Source: Archegozetes longisetosus
Taxonomy: Eukaryota > Arthropoda > Arachnida > Sarcoptiformes > Trhypochthoniidae
Assembly: GCA_018873245.2 (NCBI GenBank)
Contig: JAEMBT020000009.1
Span: forward strand, 13,729,112 to 13,793,111
Direction of reading: 5' to 3'
DNA length: 64,000 bases
Shown: one piece after another, positions 13,001 through 26,066 of the stretch
How the letters are laid out: every line of letters starts with the position of its first letter
How positions within the stretch are numbered: position 1 is the first letter of the stretch
Notes under the pieces: model-generated
Database searches by the model: none
What the model saw: only the letters and a program-made list of their open reading frames with translations
What the model was told of the DNA's origin: nothing
Made by a program: the position numbers and the translations under genes

Positions 13001-16000
13001 TGTTCAAACTACTACTTCTAAGACGCTGCGCATCGTTCAGTTGATTCGAGTGAGGCATGTCTTCTTGCATGACATTGGTTTGCAAACCCTAAAAAGAGAC
13101 CGAATAGTTGAACAAGAATGACAATCAACTGATAAATACAATTGTCTTACTTTGATAATGAATGGAACGATTGATTTACGACATGGAAGGCGACACTTTA
13201 AAAACCACATTGCAATAACTCGATGCGCTAATGCAACTGTATATTCATTGAATCTGAAAAGTTGAAGACATTGTTGAGTCAGTCAACAGTTGGAGACAGT
13301 GAATATCTTACTTATGAGGATTAGTATATGGAAGTGCTATTGCAAAAACACTCATATACTGATCCATTGTAAAACTTTGATATAAACGAGGAAGAAGTAT
13401 GACATCTAAAGAGATAAATAAGTAAACCAATTAATTGATATGATGGTATGCATGATTGCTGTTTGAAATACTTGATAAAAATTCCAATTTGGGAATAGAA
13501 AGCGCAACAGTTGCTGAAATTTTAGAGAGACTTAACAAAGTTTCGGGTAAAGACTTGGTCATAGCCTCTTGCATTTCCATTGCACAGATAGTAAGTGATA
13601 AAATACATTGACGTAAAACTGATGTCTTTCCTGAGACTAAAACTAAACCATTTTGCAAGCATTTGATAATTGTGCACTATAAGTATAAGTAGAATTAAAT
13701 TAATATTTAGATCATTAACGAAATGTTTTGTTAAGTCAGTGTCATAGAATCCTTTATTTCAACTGCTCGTTAACTCAGTCTTACAGAATCCTATCTGTAT
13801 GTTACCTCAATTACAAATAGGGCTCTTTAGCACTGACCCATTGATTTGTGACATACCTGCTGCTTAAAACCAAGCTCGCTCTGATAACCAACCATCGCTG
13901 ACAAAGATGGATAAGCGAATGATTGAATATCAGCTTTAGATAGTTTTTGCTCGAATGATGAAAAAAATTCACTATATTTAAGTGATCGCTGATCGATCTA
14001 AAGAAGAGGAAGAATATGATGAATGATTATAATAAAATGATGATTAATAGGGCTCGGAATGATATGCATTGTTAATAATCCAACTAATGCATATATTTCG
14101 AGCCTTAGTTATAATGAATACATACGAGATAGCAAAGAGCGGTACATAATTCAGAAGCAACCTTTGGATTACCAGATAAAATAATAGCTTTATTCTTTAA
14201 AAATTTAGGTAAATTACTCAAAACTAATTTTAAAACCGTCCAATCTTTCTCATTATTTAAGCATATTACTATCACTTTAAACATCTCTTGAAATGAAATG
14301 GTCCACGAGTTTGTTGTATGAACTGATGGCAACAGCGGACTTGCTGGAGGAGATAACGAATTTAGGTTTTGTGGTGCTGATGTGTTTGTGATGGGAGAGG
14401 CAGCTGTACTGGTATTTGGACTCATTTCATTGCGTTCACATGTTACGAATAGACTAAATTTAAGAGTTTTGTCTTGTACAGTAGCGTTGTTACGATGATA
14501 AACTCCGACCTGACCACGAGAGTTAGCGCGAATGCTCAGAAGTAAGTCGAGGATCTAGGGAACAATGAAATTAGGGATTTTGTGATAAAGAAAACAACAC
14601 TTTAGGCTGCTGATCAAACAAGCCATCAATGTAAATAAACGAGTACAACATCTATATTTAGATGTGGTAAACACACAAATTATATTTTGCCTCTACAGCC
14701 TTGCATTGGAAGATGTTTGCCAATTATATTATCGAAACTAAGGACATGTTACACTTGATAATCAAAAATGAATGTTTATACAGATGGCTTATTTGACGAT
14801 GAGACAAAAGGGTTATCTAAAAACATAAAACATATTACTTCTTGTTTGATGGGTGAACCAATTTCTCCAATACAAGTAGAATAATCAGTACAAGTATAAT
14901 GAGCTGAAAGATGACTAACAATAAGTTTAAATGCTTGAATAGATGTTGAACCGGGAAGAGAGAACAATTTATTCTTAAATATCGCTATCAGACCATGTAT
15001 TGCCATTTTAACATCTATTGATTCTTTATCACTCGGAATATTTACTATATCGCAATTGTTTCCACGATTTTGATCAAAAGGTCTTTTGCATATCTAGATG
15101 TCAACAAATAGCATAAATATTATACAATAATTGGTGAAATAATTGCTAAATATTATCCAATATCTAGTCTTAATATCGAAATATTATCCATTTCTAGCCT
15201 TAATTTCTAAATAAATTCTCACCCTTTCAAAAATATCAAGTATTTCAGAACATCGTTTGGCACTTATGCACTCTTGAGCGAGATCTACAAGAAGTTGAAC
15301 AGCTCTTTCTCGACATTGAGTATCACAATCTTGCTCGATGTGACTTAAATAAGGGATTATTATTGATTCAACAATCTCCTCCTGAAAGACAAATTTCAAT
15401 TAGATACTATCAATACTAATAAAATTTGATTTGAAGTTAATATGATTTAAGCCGAGTTTGATTGAAGTGAATCTACTTTGAAGCTAATCTGACAGAAGCC
15501 AATCTTATATAAATGCAATATAGTTAGGAAAAAGACTGGTAACTTCTATGTAAAGTTTGCTAAATATAAAATCTTATATGTGGTAGTGCTATAGATTTGA
15601 AATAAAATTCAATTTATATTAAGACAATGATTCATCTATAAAGTATTGTTAGTATATATGAGTATTGAAAGTAAGCATAAAATTAAGCATAAAATGGATA
15701 GAGATTTAGTGAAATTCTATACCAAGTAAACATGTTTACTAAAAACTGATTTGAGGTCAAATTCATTCTAACTCAATACTAACTTGTTGGCAATAGTATT
15801 TGATCTGCTTGTATAGATAAGTAGCAGATTTGTTTAGTGTAAATTTTGTACTTAAATCATAGGTTCATAGAGGAAACTAATGATTATGTTAATATAAATC
15901 ACTCATAGAAAGGAAATTGAACCCAAACTGTATTTCTAGATATTGATCAGAACCTAATTTCTCTTCAGTTGGGACAAATGGAAAATTAGCTGCATTTCAA

Positions 16001-17870
16001 TCAACTTAACGGGAATGTAAAAAAGAAAAAACAAAGAATATAATATACTTAACAACACCATTATAGATATGATATCAATTAAATTAGTTTACAACGGTAA
16101 TAACTTAACAAATAAATAATAATAAAGAAGTGGTAACTAAGACAATATTAATATTAACTAAGACAATATTACCATTAACTAAGACAACATTATTATTAAC
16201 TAAGACAATATTACCATTAACTAAGCCAATATTACCTCATGAATATAGCGATATTGTCTTAAAATATCACCTAAGATATTTAATGCCATAAGTCTGATCT
16301 GAGTTCGCTTTTCTTTCTTATAATAGTTATCGATTAGATGTTTTAAAGATTCGATCCAAAACTCTTTCTCTGGATGTATTGATTTAGCTCTATATGTGAT
16401 CAGTCGAATTACTGATTGTTCCTAGTAAAACATTAATTAATATTAGTTAAGATCAAAATTAATAATTCATTTCAAACTATATCTTACAGATCGATGAAGA
16501 GAACACTTTTCCAAAATATCAAACAGTTTATGAGAATCGCCATAGAAGTTACGATCTTCATAAAGTTGTTCAATAAGATCAAGAAGATTATGTAACTCAA
16601 GAGGAAACTGACTATTAGAAGAAGTATAAGAAGTAGAAGAAGAAGAAGAAGTAGAAACATCATAATTATCAACAATAGTAGAACAAATATCAAGAATAAG
16701 ATCCCAAGTATGTTCAGTAATATGAGGAGTGGAAGCATTAATAAAAGAAGTAAGAGACAGAGCAACTTCAAGAGCAACATAAGAATTATTACAATCAAGA
16801 GCAGACTTATAAGCAGGTAAGATAGAATTAGGACTATGTTTAAGGGACTCAACACGCATTTGATCCCATAAGGATTGAGTCAAAAAATGAATGGATCCTC
16901 TAATAAGACTATAATCATCATGATTCATTTGATCGCATAATAAATATCTTAAAGTGTCGACACATGAGTGACCAAGATGTGTTCCTAATAGATTTCTCAT
17001 AATTTTAACACATATTTCATTAAAAACAGTTGTATTAACTCCTTTACAAAGTACTATAACAAATTGAGTTAAACTTTCCGACGGCAAATTAGAATAGCAA
17101 AGAATAACATCTAATACATGATAAGAAGATCTGATCTGTTCAGCAAGAGTGCCAGTATTGATGAGCAGACAAATATTGAGAATAATATCAGCAATGATAG
17201 ATTGATCAAAATAAGCAGCATTGAATTTGATGAGGTTAGCAAGCAGAGTTAAGAAGTCGCGAGTGATTTTAGAGGTATGATTAAGGATAATATGGAACCA
17301 ATTGAGAATAAAAGGACCAATATCAGTTTCTAAATAATCAATATTCTTTCCATTATCAGTAAGAGCAACCAATAGATCAAATCGTAATGGTATATCATCA
17401 TCATGCCCATCATTACTTCTAATTATATCAAATAATAAGTAACGTAAATTTGTTAATTTATCAGATTGGCCACGAACTAAACGTTTATAGAATCTCCAAA
17501 TAAGATGTCTGACTTCCAAACTGTCTTCCAATAGATCAATAGTTTCTTTAAATATATATTCTATAGTGAAGTCTACTAGACGCTTATTCTCAACCAGATC
17601 TTCTAACTCTTTAATTGCTCTCACTCTTGTACTTAATGCTGATTTAGTAGATATATCAGCTTTTTGTTCATTTGTTAATTCGTATACTATTTGTAGATCA
17701 TTAACTAGTTTTGATGTCAATTGATCTGTTGAACAATAACTGCTTATCTGTTGAACTGATGTATTGGTCAGTTTATTAGAATCAGATTTGTTGAGACCTA
17801 AAAATTTGATCACTTTGTCAGCTACACCTGATGTTGTTTTCTCTCGATCTCGATTCATGTTTTTTGACAT
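10075..17870 (-). CDS. TSC2: Tuberin (TSC2), GTPase-activating protein for Rheb
   Basis: Tuberin with TSC1/hamartin forms the complex that switches off Rheb and so restrains mTORC1. Fourteen coding exons join in phase to 1790 aa, close to the roughly 1800 of vertebrates: 17870-16488, 16421-16236, 15381-15223, 15093-14839, 14554-14126, 13997-13857, 13676-13472, 13405-13312, 13253-13151, 13088-12976, 12825-10980, 10875-10791, 10713-10631 and 10365-10075. The N-terminal HEAT-like part includes [10 protein letters not shown]; the middle has [23 protein letters not shown] and [16 protein letters not shown]. The C-terminal Rap/Rheb GAP has [15 protein letters not shown], then [18 protein letters not shown] with the Asn-thumb asparagine. 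The region between (residues about 1130-1450) is Ser-rich and unlike vertebrates. The acceptor at 12826 lacks a pyrimidine tract but keeps frame. Confidence 0.95.
16135..16234. repeat. 21-bp tandem repeat inside a TSC2 intron
   Basis: About five units of taactaagacaatattacca lie in the longest TSC2 intron (15382-16235), ending right at the donor of the second coding exon. Confidence 0.85.
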
Positions 17871-18268
17871 TTTTCTGTTTAGTTCATGTCGAATATCTGT
17901 TGAGTAGAAATGGCAAATAAGTGTAGATATATAGAAACAAATATAACAATAAATACAACAAATATAACAATAAATACAACAAATATAACAATAAGTATAA
18001 CAACAAAACAGTAATAATAATAATAATAAAAATAAATATTAATAATAGTAAATATATATTAAGTAATAATAAGTAATAAATAAAAAGACATACTTAGACA
18101 TAAAAAGGTGGTGAAAATCAGCTGGTAATACGTTGTCTACAAATTGCTCACCAGTAAACTGTCGACGATTGTGCTAGTTGTGCGCGTTAGAGGGAGTCAT
18201 ATCTCTATCTATATATCTCTGTAGTGTTTTACTACTAATTACGATCTCTCTATAGTTTTTTACTATGA

Positions 18269-18271
<3 letters not shown>

Positions 18272-18304
<33 letters not shown>
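18272..18304. repeat. (CT)n microsatellite
   Basis: Uninterrupted TC dinucleotide tract. Confidence 0.9.
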
Positions 18305-18307
<3 letters not shown>

Positions 18308-18708
18308 ACTACTACTTTTTCTTATCCCTTTTTCTTACTTTCATTACATTTATTACTTATATATTACTTATAATTATTATTTTAATAGACGAAGTGAACT
18401 AACACACGAAAATATGACCAATAAAAACAAATATACTTGCTTCACACATGACTCATTCGTATGATTCTCCTTACATGCTTATCATTTCATATAGACTAAA
18501 CCCCTTTACTGATTAGCTTCATATTAAGATATTCTCATTTTATAGTTTGTTTGTCATTTGTATTCTATTATATTTTACTTTTTTATTAGTATCAATTATT
18601 ACTTGTTATTGCTTGTTATTACTTGTTATTGCGACTTCATAATCGTTCAATTTTTTGAAGGTTTATGAATAATTGCTCATTTATATTCAAATGAATGCTT
18701 GAAAATTT

Positions 18709-18711
<3 letters not shown>

Positions 18712-18769
<58 letters not shown>
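18712..18769. repeat. (GA)n microsatellite
   Basis: Uninterrupted GA dinucleotide tract of nearly 30 units. Confidence 0.95.
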
Positions 18770-18775
<6 letters not shown>

Positions 18776-18925
18776 CAAAAGTATTTAGAAACTTTGAAAA
18801 CACCAATCACAATAGTTCAATTGCAGTCTATGTAAAACTTAGGAAAGAATCTAAAGTTGAAACAGTTTGAAATGATATTTTTTTAGATGTGTGTTCATCA
18901 TTCTTATAGTGTAGTAATGAGAGGT

Positions 18926-19570
18926 AAAAGAAGGATAATATTTTTCCATGGATGTCTGGGCCCAATCCGATTTCGATGAGTGACATATCATTTGAAAGGT
19001 CTTTTAATGCTGAACACAAAAGTCTCTAGGCACTTTTTACCAAAATCAATAGTTTTCGAGTTATGAGGGAAAAACTATCTTATGTTGAAAATCGATTTTT
19101 TCGGGTTTTTAGCCACAAAAATATAACTTTTGTGTTGCCCACTCCCTACCACGTGGAGGTAAACCCGAAGGGAGCATGAAACTAAAATAAAAACTATAAA
19201 TAAAATAATAAAAAATAACTAATCTGTATCAGTACTATCCGGATAGACTGAATGTTTGAAAAAATCATCAAATTGCCTACCCGGTGAATTAATCTCGGAT
19301 AGGTGCCTGCCATATCCGAGATCCGAGATACCACACAACTTTCATTATATATGTACAGCACCCGACAGTTCTGAGACCATTTTTGCACTGACAACAGTAT
19401 TCAATTATTACCCCTGAATTTGTAATTACCGTCCCAAACCTTTTGGAGCTTATAACTCGGAAACGGAATGAGATAGACTATAAGTTGTATATATATATTT
19501 CGACTCAGGGAGTTGAGATCTATCCAATGAAACCTAAATCAGCTGGGCCCAAAAATATTATCCTTCTTTT
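18926..19570. mobile_element. 645-bp inverted-repeat element (MITE-like)
   Basis: The ends form a perfect 20-bp inverted repeat: aaaagaaggataatattttt at 18926-18945 and its exact complement at 19551-19570. Just inside each end sits ctgggccca (about 18956-18964 and 19543-19551). The interior is clearly less AT-rich than its flanks and includes a hairpin ctcggata/tatccgag (19294-19301 and 19313-19320). Short minus-strand frames (e.g. 18828-19019, 19194-19394) show no recognisable protein. No target-site duplication is obvious; a T next to each end may be part of TA. It is best read as a non-autonomous DNA transposon. Confidence 0.7.
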
Positions 19571-20719
19571 TAAATAAATGAGTTAATGTTATATGAAAAG
19601 AGTATAGAATTTTCAGTTAGATACAGAACTTTTAACTAGATGCGAGTACAGAGTTGTTAGTAAAATCGAAATACAAAATTATTAGTTAGATAAAAGCAAT
19701 ACAAAAATGGAGAGTAGTCAACTAGAAGATTGCAATATCTAAAAAGAGATATTTATTCAAAACAACAATAAACATCAAATATTTGCCTCAACTTATATTT
19801 GTTTGGATGAGATCTACAAAAGAGTTGCAAATAAATAAATAACTCTTCTATTACACTTATCTATTTAATAACAATCGTTGATAGCAATTTAGAATTATAG
19901 TTTCCATTAGATAATATATAAAATGTTAATAAATCATAATGCTAAAATCATATTTAGCAATAAATTAATACGTGTGATGTAAACGATTGACATAAAGCTA
20001 TCAATTACAACTACTATGTTAATTATAAAGTATTAAAGTGAAAAGCTATAGAAAGTCTTATATTGCAATACTATATAGACATAAAAGTAAATCGAACCAC
20101 TATGACAAACATTTATAGATATTAATTGACGATTAGAACAGTTCAAATATAAGTATTTGATTAGTAATCTATTATTTATTCATCCATTTTATATAGATCT
20201 AATTATATTCGATTTAGATGCTTAAATCAATATGTTTATGTTGCATTTATAATATTGTACTATAAATAATAAAAATTCACTTATATTTACTAATACAAAA
20301 CTATCTTAAGTAAAACTATCTATCTTATTATCTCTTTATCTCATATTAGACTAAAATGAACAATATCAACTATAGAAATAGTATAAATAAGCATAAATAG
20401 CTGACATTTAAATATAAGAACATTTAACTAATTACATCCTTGCTCATGTGAAGGCTTTAGTTGAAGAGTAGCCTCTGCTCCTTTACAAAGATTGTTAAAT
20501 GGTTTAACTAATTTGCAACTTTCTGATAACGAAATCATTAGTAATATATCCTTCAATTCAATATTAAAACTTATCGCAAAATATTTTTTAAACTAATGAT
20601 TCATTGATAAAAACTTGTTTTATAAAGTTGATTTAAAAGTTCACTTGTTATAAGTTAAATCAAATGAGTTCACATTTAACACAAATTATATTCTTAGAAC
20701 AACAAATGGCAAGTTTTTA

Positions 20720-21303
20720 ACGGGTGTAGACAAATTTTTTACACTAAACTTTAAGTGTGTAAAACTTTTAGGTATTAACGAATTAGGAGAATTTAAATAC
20801 ACTAGGAAATTCTTTATCTAATACCTGATAAAATGAGTATAAATGTGCGGTTCCCAAACAAAGAGTATTTATTAAAAATGGCATCAAAACAAGAAGAGTT
20901 TCGCGATCGAGTTGTAAATTTTTACTTAAATTGTACAAATCGAGATAAAACTGAAACAGTAAGACACTTCGCACGTGAAAAAAGTACCCTAAGACTATTT
21001 ACCGAATCATTGAAAAGTTTGAAAATACAAATAAAACGGAACATAAACGTGGAGCTGGGCGTAAACCTAAATTTTTTACTTTAAAGAATATTAAAGTGCT
21101 GAAAAAATGTTTGATCACAAGGATAACGTTAGCTATTGACAAGCTGCTAAAAAGTTCGATTGTCACTATACTTATATTGGTAAAACATGAATACGAAAAA
21201 CAGACATGAAAATTGTTATTTAATAAAAATTGTTTAGATAGATTTTCATATTAGAAAGATATAGTTACTTAAAATTTAGTGTGAATAATTTGTCTACACC
21301 CGT
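20720..21303 (+). mobile_element. Decayed Tc1/mariner element with TA target duplication
   Basis: The left end ACGGGTGTAGACAAATT (20720) is matched by its complement ending at 21303. The inverted repeat continues to about 37 bp with a few mismatches. Both ends are flanked by TA (20718-20719, 21304-21305), the hallmark target of this superfamily. Inside is an N-terminal transposase remnant. At 584 bp the element lacks room for the DDE catalytic domain, so it is an internally deleted, non-autonomous copy. Confidence 0.85.
20833..21205 (+). pseudogene. Mariner-type transposase, N-terminal HTH fragment, broken
   Basis: From the ATG at 20833 the frame reads MASKQEEFRDRVVNFYLNC and a helix-turn-helix stretch ending HFAREK. 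After about 20980 the reading continues in another frame as IYRIIEKFE and KRGAGRKPKFFTLKNIK, then after about 21105 in a third frame with two in-frame stops. The GRKPK basic motif and HTH order fit mariner/Tc1 DNA-binding domains. No catalytic part remains, so it is a dead fragment. Confidence 0.75.
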
Positions 21304-22361
21304 TATCTCTACAATTGATTTTATTCGATATTCACATACAACTAAACATTAATAATCTGGTGATTTATTTAATATATTTGATCTTATTTTTGATAGACTA
21401 TATGTTTTTATTAGATATTTAAAAAATATTGTGAAAATTTCTTGTGTTTTAGAAACAGGCGCTGTTAGTAAAGAATATAGTATCGTATAATTTTAATCAG
21501 ACTTATATGTTTGATAAGCTTTTGAATATCTAAAAGTTTGTCACGTCAAATTGGCAAACCTTCTCATAAGCTAAACATAACTCATTCAAATTGTTTTCAA
21601 GTTTATGAGTATCAAAATCTGTTTTCAATCAGTCTAGTGGGATGTCATTTTCAATGTAAAGAGATAGAAATTCTCGTATTAGTTCCAGTGAATCGAATTC
21701 TTCTGAAATTATTGTTATGACAATGAATATTTATTTAAGAAAAACGTGTTAATTATGATAGAGAGTTCAGAGATGAGCGTTCTGAACAAATATAATTAAT
21801 AATAATTAAATGATCCGAGCTAAATACTTGAACATTTACTTAGACTTATCTAAAATAGATGTAATTTTCTAAAGATTAAAAAAGCTACTCGTCAAATATA
21901 ATCATACTAACTACTATTGGACTAACATCATCAATATATAATTGATGAATGATTAGTCAAATCAACTTTATAGATGTATATAGCTGTACTTCTAATAGAT
22001 GACTATATAGATTTTGATATTAGCTATGCTTGTCGAATTTATTAGTCAAATCATAAGTGATACAGTTAAAAGTAGTATAACAATGCATGCATAGAATGCA
22101 CAAATGTATATACACATATAAGAATATATAATTAGAGTTTATTATGAATCATATAAAAGTGGCATAGTAGAAAAGATAAACTTCTCCATTGACAGTGTGA
22201 GTCATATTTATTAGCTCATATTCAAATTTGAACTTCATGTTTATTTGATTATTGAATGAGTTATTAAACTCAATTTTATACTATGCAATGTCATATAAAT
22301 GAATTTTTATTATATAAAGTAGTGCTTTCCAGAAATTAACTTCTTGAGTTTGAAAGTTATT

Positions 22362-22503
22362 TGGCTCGAGAATCTAGAGTTGTCAAGCTCGAGACTCTAG
22401 AATTGTCAAGCTCGAGACTCTAGAGTTGTCAAGCTCGAGACTCTAGAATTGTCAAGCTCGAGACTCTAGAATTGTCAAGCTCGAGACTCTACAACTGTCA
22501 AAT
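22362..22503. repeat. 23-bp minisatellite carrying CTCGAG and TCTAGA
   Basis: About six copies of gtcaagctcgagactctagaatt; units are nearly identical and each contains the palindromes CTCGAG and TCTAGA. Confidence 0.9.
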
Positions 22504-23269
22504 TCCATAGACTAAAACGCAAAAATTAAATAGTTAATTATTTTATTTATACTTTGCATTTAACTCAACAAAATAAATTAAATATAGGAATAAACAATAT
22601 TTAATTTATATAACAAATCTAACTTGATTAAAAATTGACCATTTCATGAGCGAATTTGCGATAAACACATCGTTAAGCATTTATGAACGTTTAAATTTTG
22701 GTTCATTCATCAAATATTAATTTCCTAATAGAGCTGTTCAATCAAATTTTATCAGAATTAAGGGTTAATAATAGGGATTGTATCACAATAAAAGTATTCT
22801 TCGAGTCTCGAACAAATCTCGAAGTGCTTCTCGGTGGAGAATCAAGGTTTGGGACTCAAGACTCGTGACTGTAGACTAAAGAAACAATATAATCCTCAAC
22901 TAGAAACGCAATGAGTTTAATAAATGATCAATAAATGAAGCATAAGATATACATAAAATATAAGCAGTTTAGTTTGTATTAGTTAGAATAGATTGCTAAA
23001 TTAGAATATATAAAGATGTAATGAATACTTTAAGTTAAAGAACAGTTTATCAGTATGAAAAGATTTAAAGAAAAATACTGAAATATCGATTTTAGCTGAA
23101 AACTTAGTACTAACGTTTTATCAGTCTAGACATGAGTGAGGACTCTTTATAAATGTCAATGCTATTGTTAAGTCAAAGTTGTTAAGTCATAAAACAGAAA
23201 TTGAAAAGAATTTAATGATATGATAGTTAAGTAAGATATGGAAAAGTAAAAAATGAATAATGGTGGTTA

Positions 23270-23515
23270 GAATGTGGTTGAAGATCAGAATCTGGTTGAA
23301 GGTTGAATCTAACTGAAGAACGAAATCTGGCTGAGGTACAGAATATGGCTGAAGAACAGAATCTGGTTGAAGAACAGAATCTGACTGAAGAACAGAATCT
23401 GACTGAAGAACAATCTATCTGAAGAACAGAATCTGACTAAAGAACAGAATCTGGTTGAAGAACAGAATCTGGTTGAAGAACAGAATCTGTTTGAAAAACG
23501 GAATTGGTTAGAGAT
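23270..23515. repeat. 18-bp tandem repeat (gaagaacagaatctggtt)
   Basis: About thirteen units of gaagaacagaatctggtt with ctgact variants. It lies about 460 bp upstream of the first four-TM gene. Confidence 0.9.
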
Positions 23516-23980
23516 AAAATCTAAAAATAAAATACAACATACTAAGGCATAGGTAACTTATTGACAAAAGTGATATTTTTGGACATAAAATCAAGGTCTC
23601 TATGAGTGGATAGGTTTAAAAGTAAAGGATCAATAAAGTGGTAAAGTGTTAAACATGCGCGAGTAGAATCACAAATCTTGGCTATAGTTAAGGTGTTCGA
23701 AATGGGATGACAAAATAGTTTTCACGTTCTGCTTGTCTTATATATTGATTAGTTAAATCACTTTGTCTGGTAACAAATGATTACATATAGCTTGAAAGTA
23801 TGCCAACAATTAGATGTTTATAGATTGTGATTGTGAGTTAGTTTGAGAGTGAGTTCAAGTATGTCATGCAAATAAGCATTAAGTGAAGTTAAAGAAGAGT
23901 TAGAGCAACTAGTGATTGAAAAGAAGAGGACAACAAGAAGATAGTAAGTTGATGAAGGTAGAAATAGAAAGCTGACAAAG

Positions 23981-24544
23981 ATGGAAGAAGAAAGATCAGC
24001 ACCACCAGGAGAAGGAGGAGAAGCATCAGAAGCAGCAATAATAATAAGAAGAAGAAGAAGTAGAAGAAGAGAAGAAAGTAGAAGAGAAACAAAACGACTA
24101 CTAACATACACAAAATACATCCTAATAATAGGATACATAATATTCATAGGAGGAAGTGTAATAACATTAAACGAACTACTATCATTTCTAATAGACTACA
24201 AAAGTACAGGCTGGTTAACAGCAATACTACTACTAATAATAGGAGCAATCAGTTTTATAGGTCTATGGGGTGCACATAAAGAAGACTCATGTCTACTAAT
24301 ACTATATGGTATAATAACATCAGTAATATTTATTTTACATGTTGTGTTATTATTTTATTTAAAAGATGCTTGTACTCATATCGGTGCGAGATGTTATAGA
24401 AATTTTGCTACACCACCTGGCGTTGCTCCTATTTTAATTACTATTTCTGAACTTGCTATTGCTATTTGTGCTTTCTTTATGGCTCTTCTTATTGAAGCTG
24501 AGAAGAAACATTTCGTTGATCAATCTATTTCTGGTCTTACTTAG
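23981..24544 (+). CDS. Tetraspanin-like four-TM protein, copy 1
   Basis: 187 aa, single exon, and the longest N-terminus of the series: a cytosolic stretch of about 40 residues with an Arg-rich segment (23-40). TM1 45-66, TM2 78-98, TM3 104-127, a short loop 128-149, TM4 150-171, then a charged tail. TM2-TM3 read FIGLWGAHKEDSCLLILYGI, the tetraspanin pattern of a Gly-rich TM2 end, short polar turn and cLL at TM3. True tetraspanins have a large second loop with CCG; here it is about 22 residues with only two Cys (131, 138). The 5' half uses A-ending codons and the 3' half T-ending codons. The stop lies within the first unit of a TTAGG block. Claudin-like or other four-TM ancestry cannot be excluded. 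Confidence 0.8.
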   Translation: MEEERSAPPGEGGEASEAAIIIRRRRSRRREESRRETKRLLTYTKYILIIGYIIFIGGSVITLNELLSFLIDYKSTGWLTAILLLIIGAISFIGLWGAHKEDSCLLILYGIITSVIFILHVVLLFYLKDACTHIGARCYRNFATPPGVAPILITISELAIAICAFFMALLIEAEKKHFVDQSISGLT

Positions 24545-24611
24545 ATTAGGTTAGGTTGGGTTAGATTGGGTTAAGTTAGGTTAGATTGGGTTAGGTTAGG
24601 TTAGGTTAGAT
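24541..24611 (+). repeat. TTAGG interstitial telomeric repeat at the end of copy 1
   Basis: Units ttagattagg, ttaggttggg and ggttaggttaggttagg. The stop codon TAG of the preceding gene is part of the block. Confidence 0.8.
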
Positions 24612-25730
24612 CTATTATCTTATTTACTAACCAATTGAATCTATTATATTTATTCATATATCTTATTATGTATTGCTTTATAATTCTCGATAGTAATGAG
24701 AAAAGATCGTTGTTATGTTAATCTGCCTGCGATAACCATCAATTTGTTGCCAAATTTGATTATAATTACTTAGACTACAGAGTGAAATATTCTATAAGTA
24801 CTTAATATATTTTATATTATGGTCTGATTGCAACACACCACTTCTTGTTGCCATCGCGAATTATCAAGTTAAACAATATATAGAATTGAACTATCTTAAA
24901 CCAAAATTGCTTCCTTTTATATTAAGATAATTTTAATTTATTAGACCTAAAACTAATGTAACAAATAAATCATGATTATCAATAACAAATGATTGTATAA
25001 CTACTTGAAATAACAAGCTATCGAATAGAAACTTTTTAACTATTTGTAAGTTAAAACTAAATGATCAAGCAATAATGAAGACGAATAGGTTAGGTTAGGT
25101 GACGCAACCTAAAACAGCCATAAGCTGCAAGAACATAGAAATAAAGCTAGAATTAAACATAAAAATTCATATAATAAACACATATAACAAAGTGCTAGAA
25201 ATAGAATCATTAATAACAAATTTTGGCCAACAATCTTGCTCTCATTATAATATATCTATAATATCATCACTATTATTAAGTTTAATAGATTGGTTTATGT
25301 GAATATTACAGTGAAAAAAGACCATCAATTTTGAACAATGTACTGGAAAAGCCAAAAATGATCTACTCGTAGTGAGAATATAATAGACCTTCTAGCTTAA
25401 AGACCTTGATCTCAGATATCTTCAATCAGTGATTTTTGATGTATGTTAGTTGAATAGAGTCGAATTGAACTGGATTCAATTGAATTAGAGTTAATAAAAC
25501 TTATAGATTAACAAAAATAAAAATAAAAAACTGACGGATGTGAGAGCAATCGTAATAAAAGAAGTGACACATATACAGCATATAGCACATTAGATACAAT
25601 ACATATAGTACTATTAATCTATTAATAGAATGAAATAGTTAAGTGCTAAGCAAGTATACGTAAAGAGATACTCCACCCATAAGTTATATACTATAGGTAT
25701 AGGTTAGGAATAAGGAATACGGACATACAG

Positions 25731-25779
<49 letters not shown>

Positions 25780-26064
25780 CACACACACACACACACACCA
25801 AACAAAACACAAACGAGCACAAAACACAAACACTACAACTAAAGCATCCCACTTACCATAACGATCACTAATGATAATAATCAATCATATACTGAAGCAA
25901 GCAAGCAAGTACAAAAGTGATTCTAAAATATTCTCAAATCATAGGTTAACCTTATTGATTCTTGTTTTGATATGTTGATTAAATATTAATATTAATATAT
26001 ATGGATTATAGATGAGCATCCCTTTTTGAGATAATAAAAATGATTCAAAGATTAGTTTATATAA
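24612..26064. other. Spacer with a possible GATAGCAAC-family inverted-repeat copy
   Basis: A region ending gttgccatcgcgaattatca (about 24854-24875) matches the right end of the inverted-repeat family best seen at 61352-61562; a weaker left end gcctgcgataacc lies near 24725. A short TTAGG motif occurs at 25087-25100 and an AC microsatellite follows. No gene is supported. Confidence 0.45.
25733..25798. repeat. (AC)n microsatellite
   Basis: A CA tract of about 33 units interrupted once by a G. Confidence 0.95.
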
Positions 26065-26066
26065 TA

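Larger units (their letters stand above)
17871..18925. other. TSC2 upstream region
   Basis: Contains caaatataacaataaatacaa repeats (about 17935-18000), a CT tract at 18272-18304 and a GA tract at 18712-18769. A less AT-rich patch at 18110-18200 would suit the TSC2 5' UTR and promoter. No other gene is seen. Confidence 0.5.
21306..23980. other. Gene-free AT-rich spacer with two minisatellites
   Basis: Apart from the repeats at 22.4 and 23.3 kb nothing gene-like is seen. The short frame at 21538-21720 has no features and no start context. Confidence 0.6.

Noticed and set aside
16484-16855. Second minus-strand frame of Leu-rich protein in the first TSC2 exon
   Set aside because: It is an alternate-frame shadow of the T-ending codons of tuberin exon 1.
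23818-24147. Minus-strand Leu-rich frames opposite copy 1
   Set aside because: They are antisense shadows of the A-rich coding strand and lack any domain; the plus frame has coherent four-TM topology.
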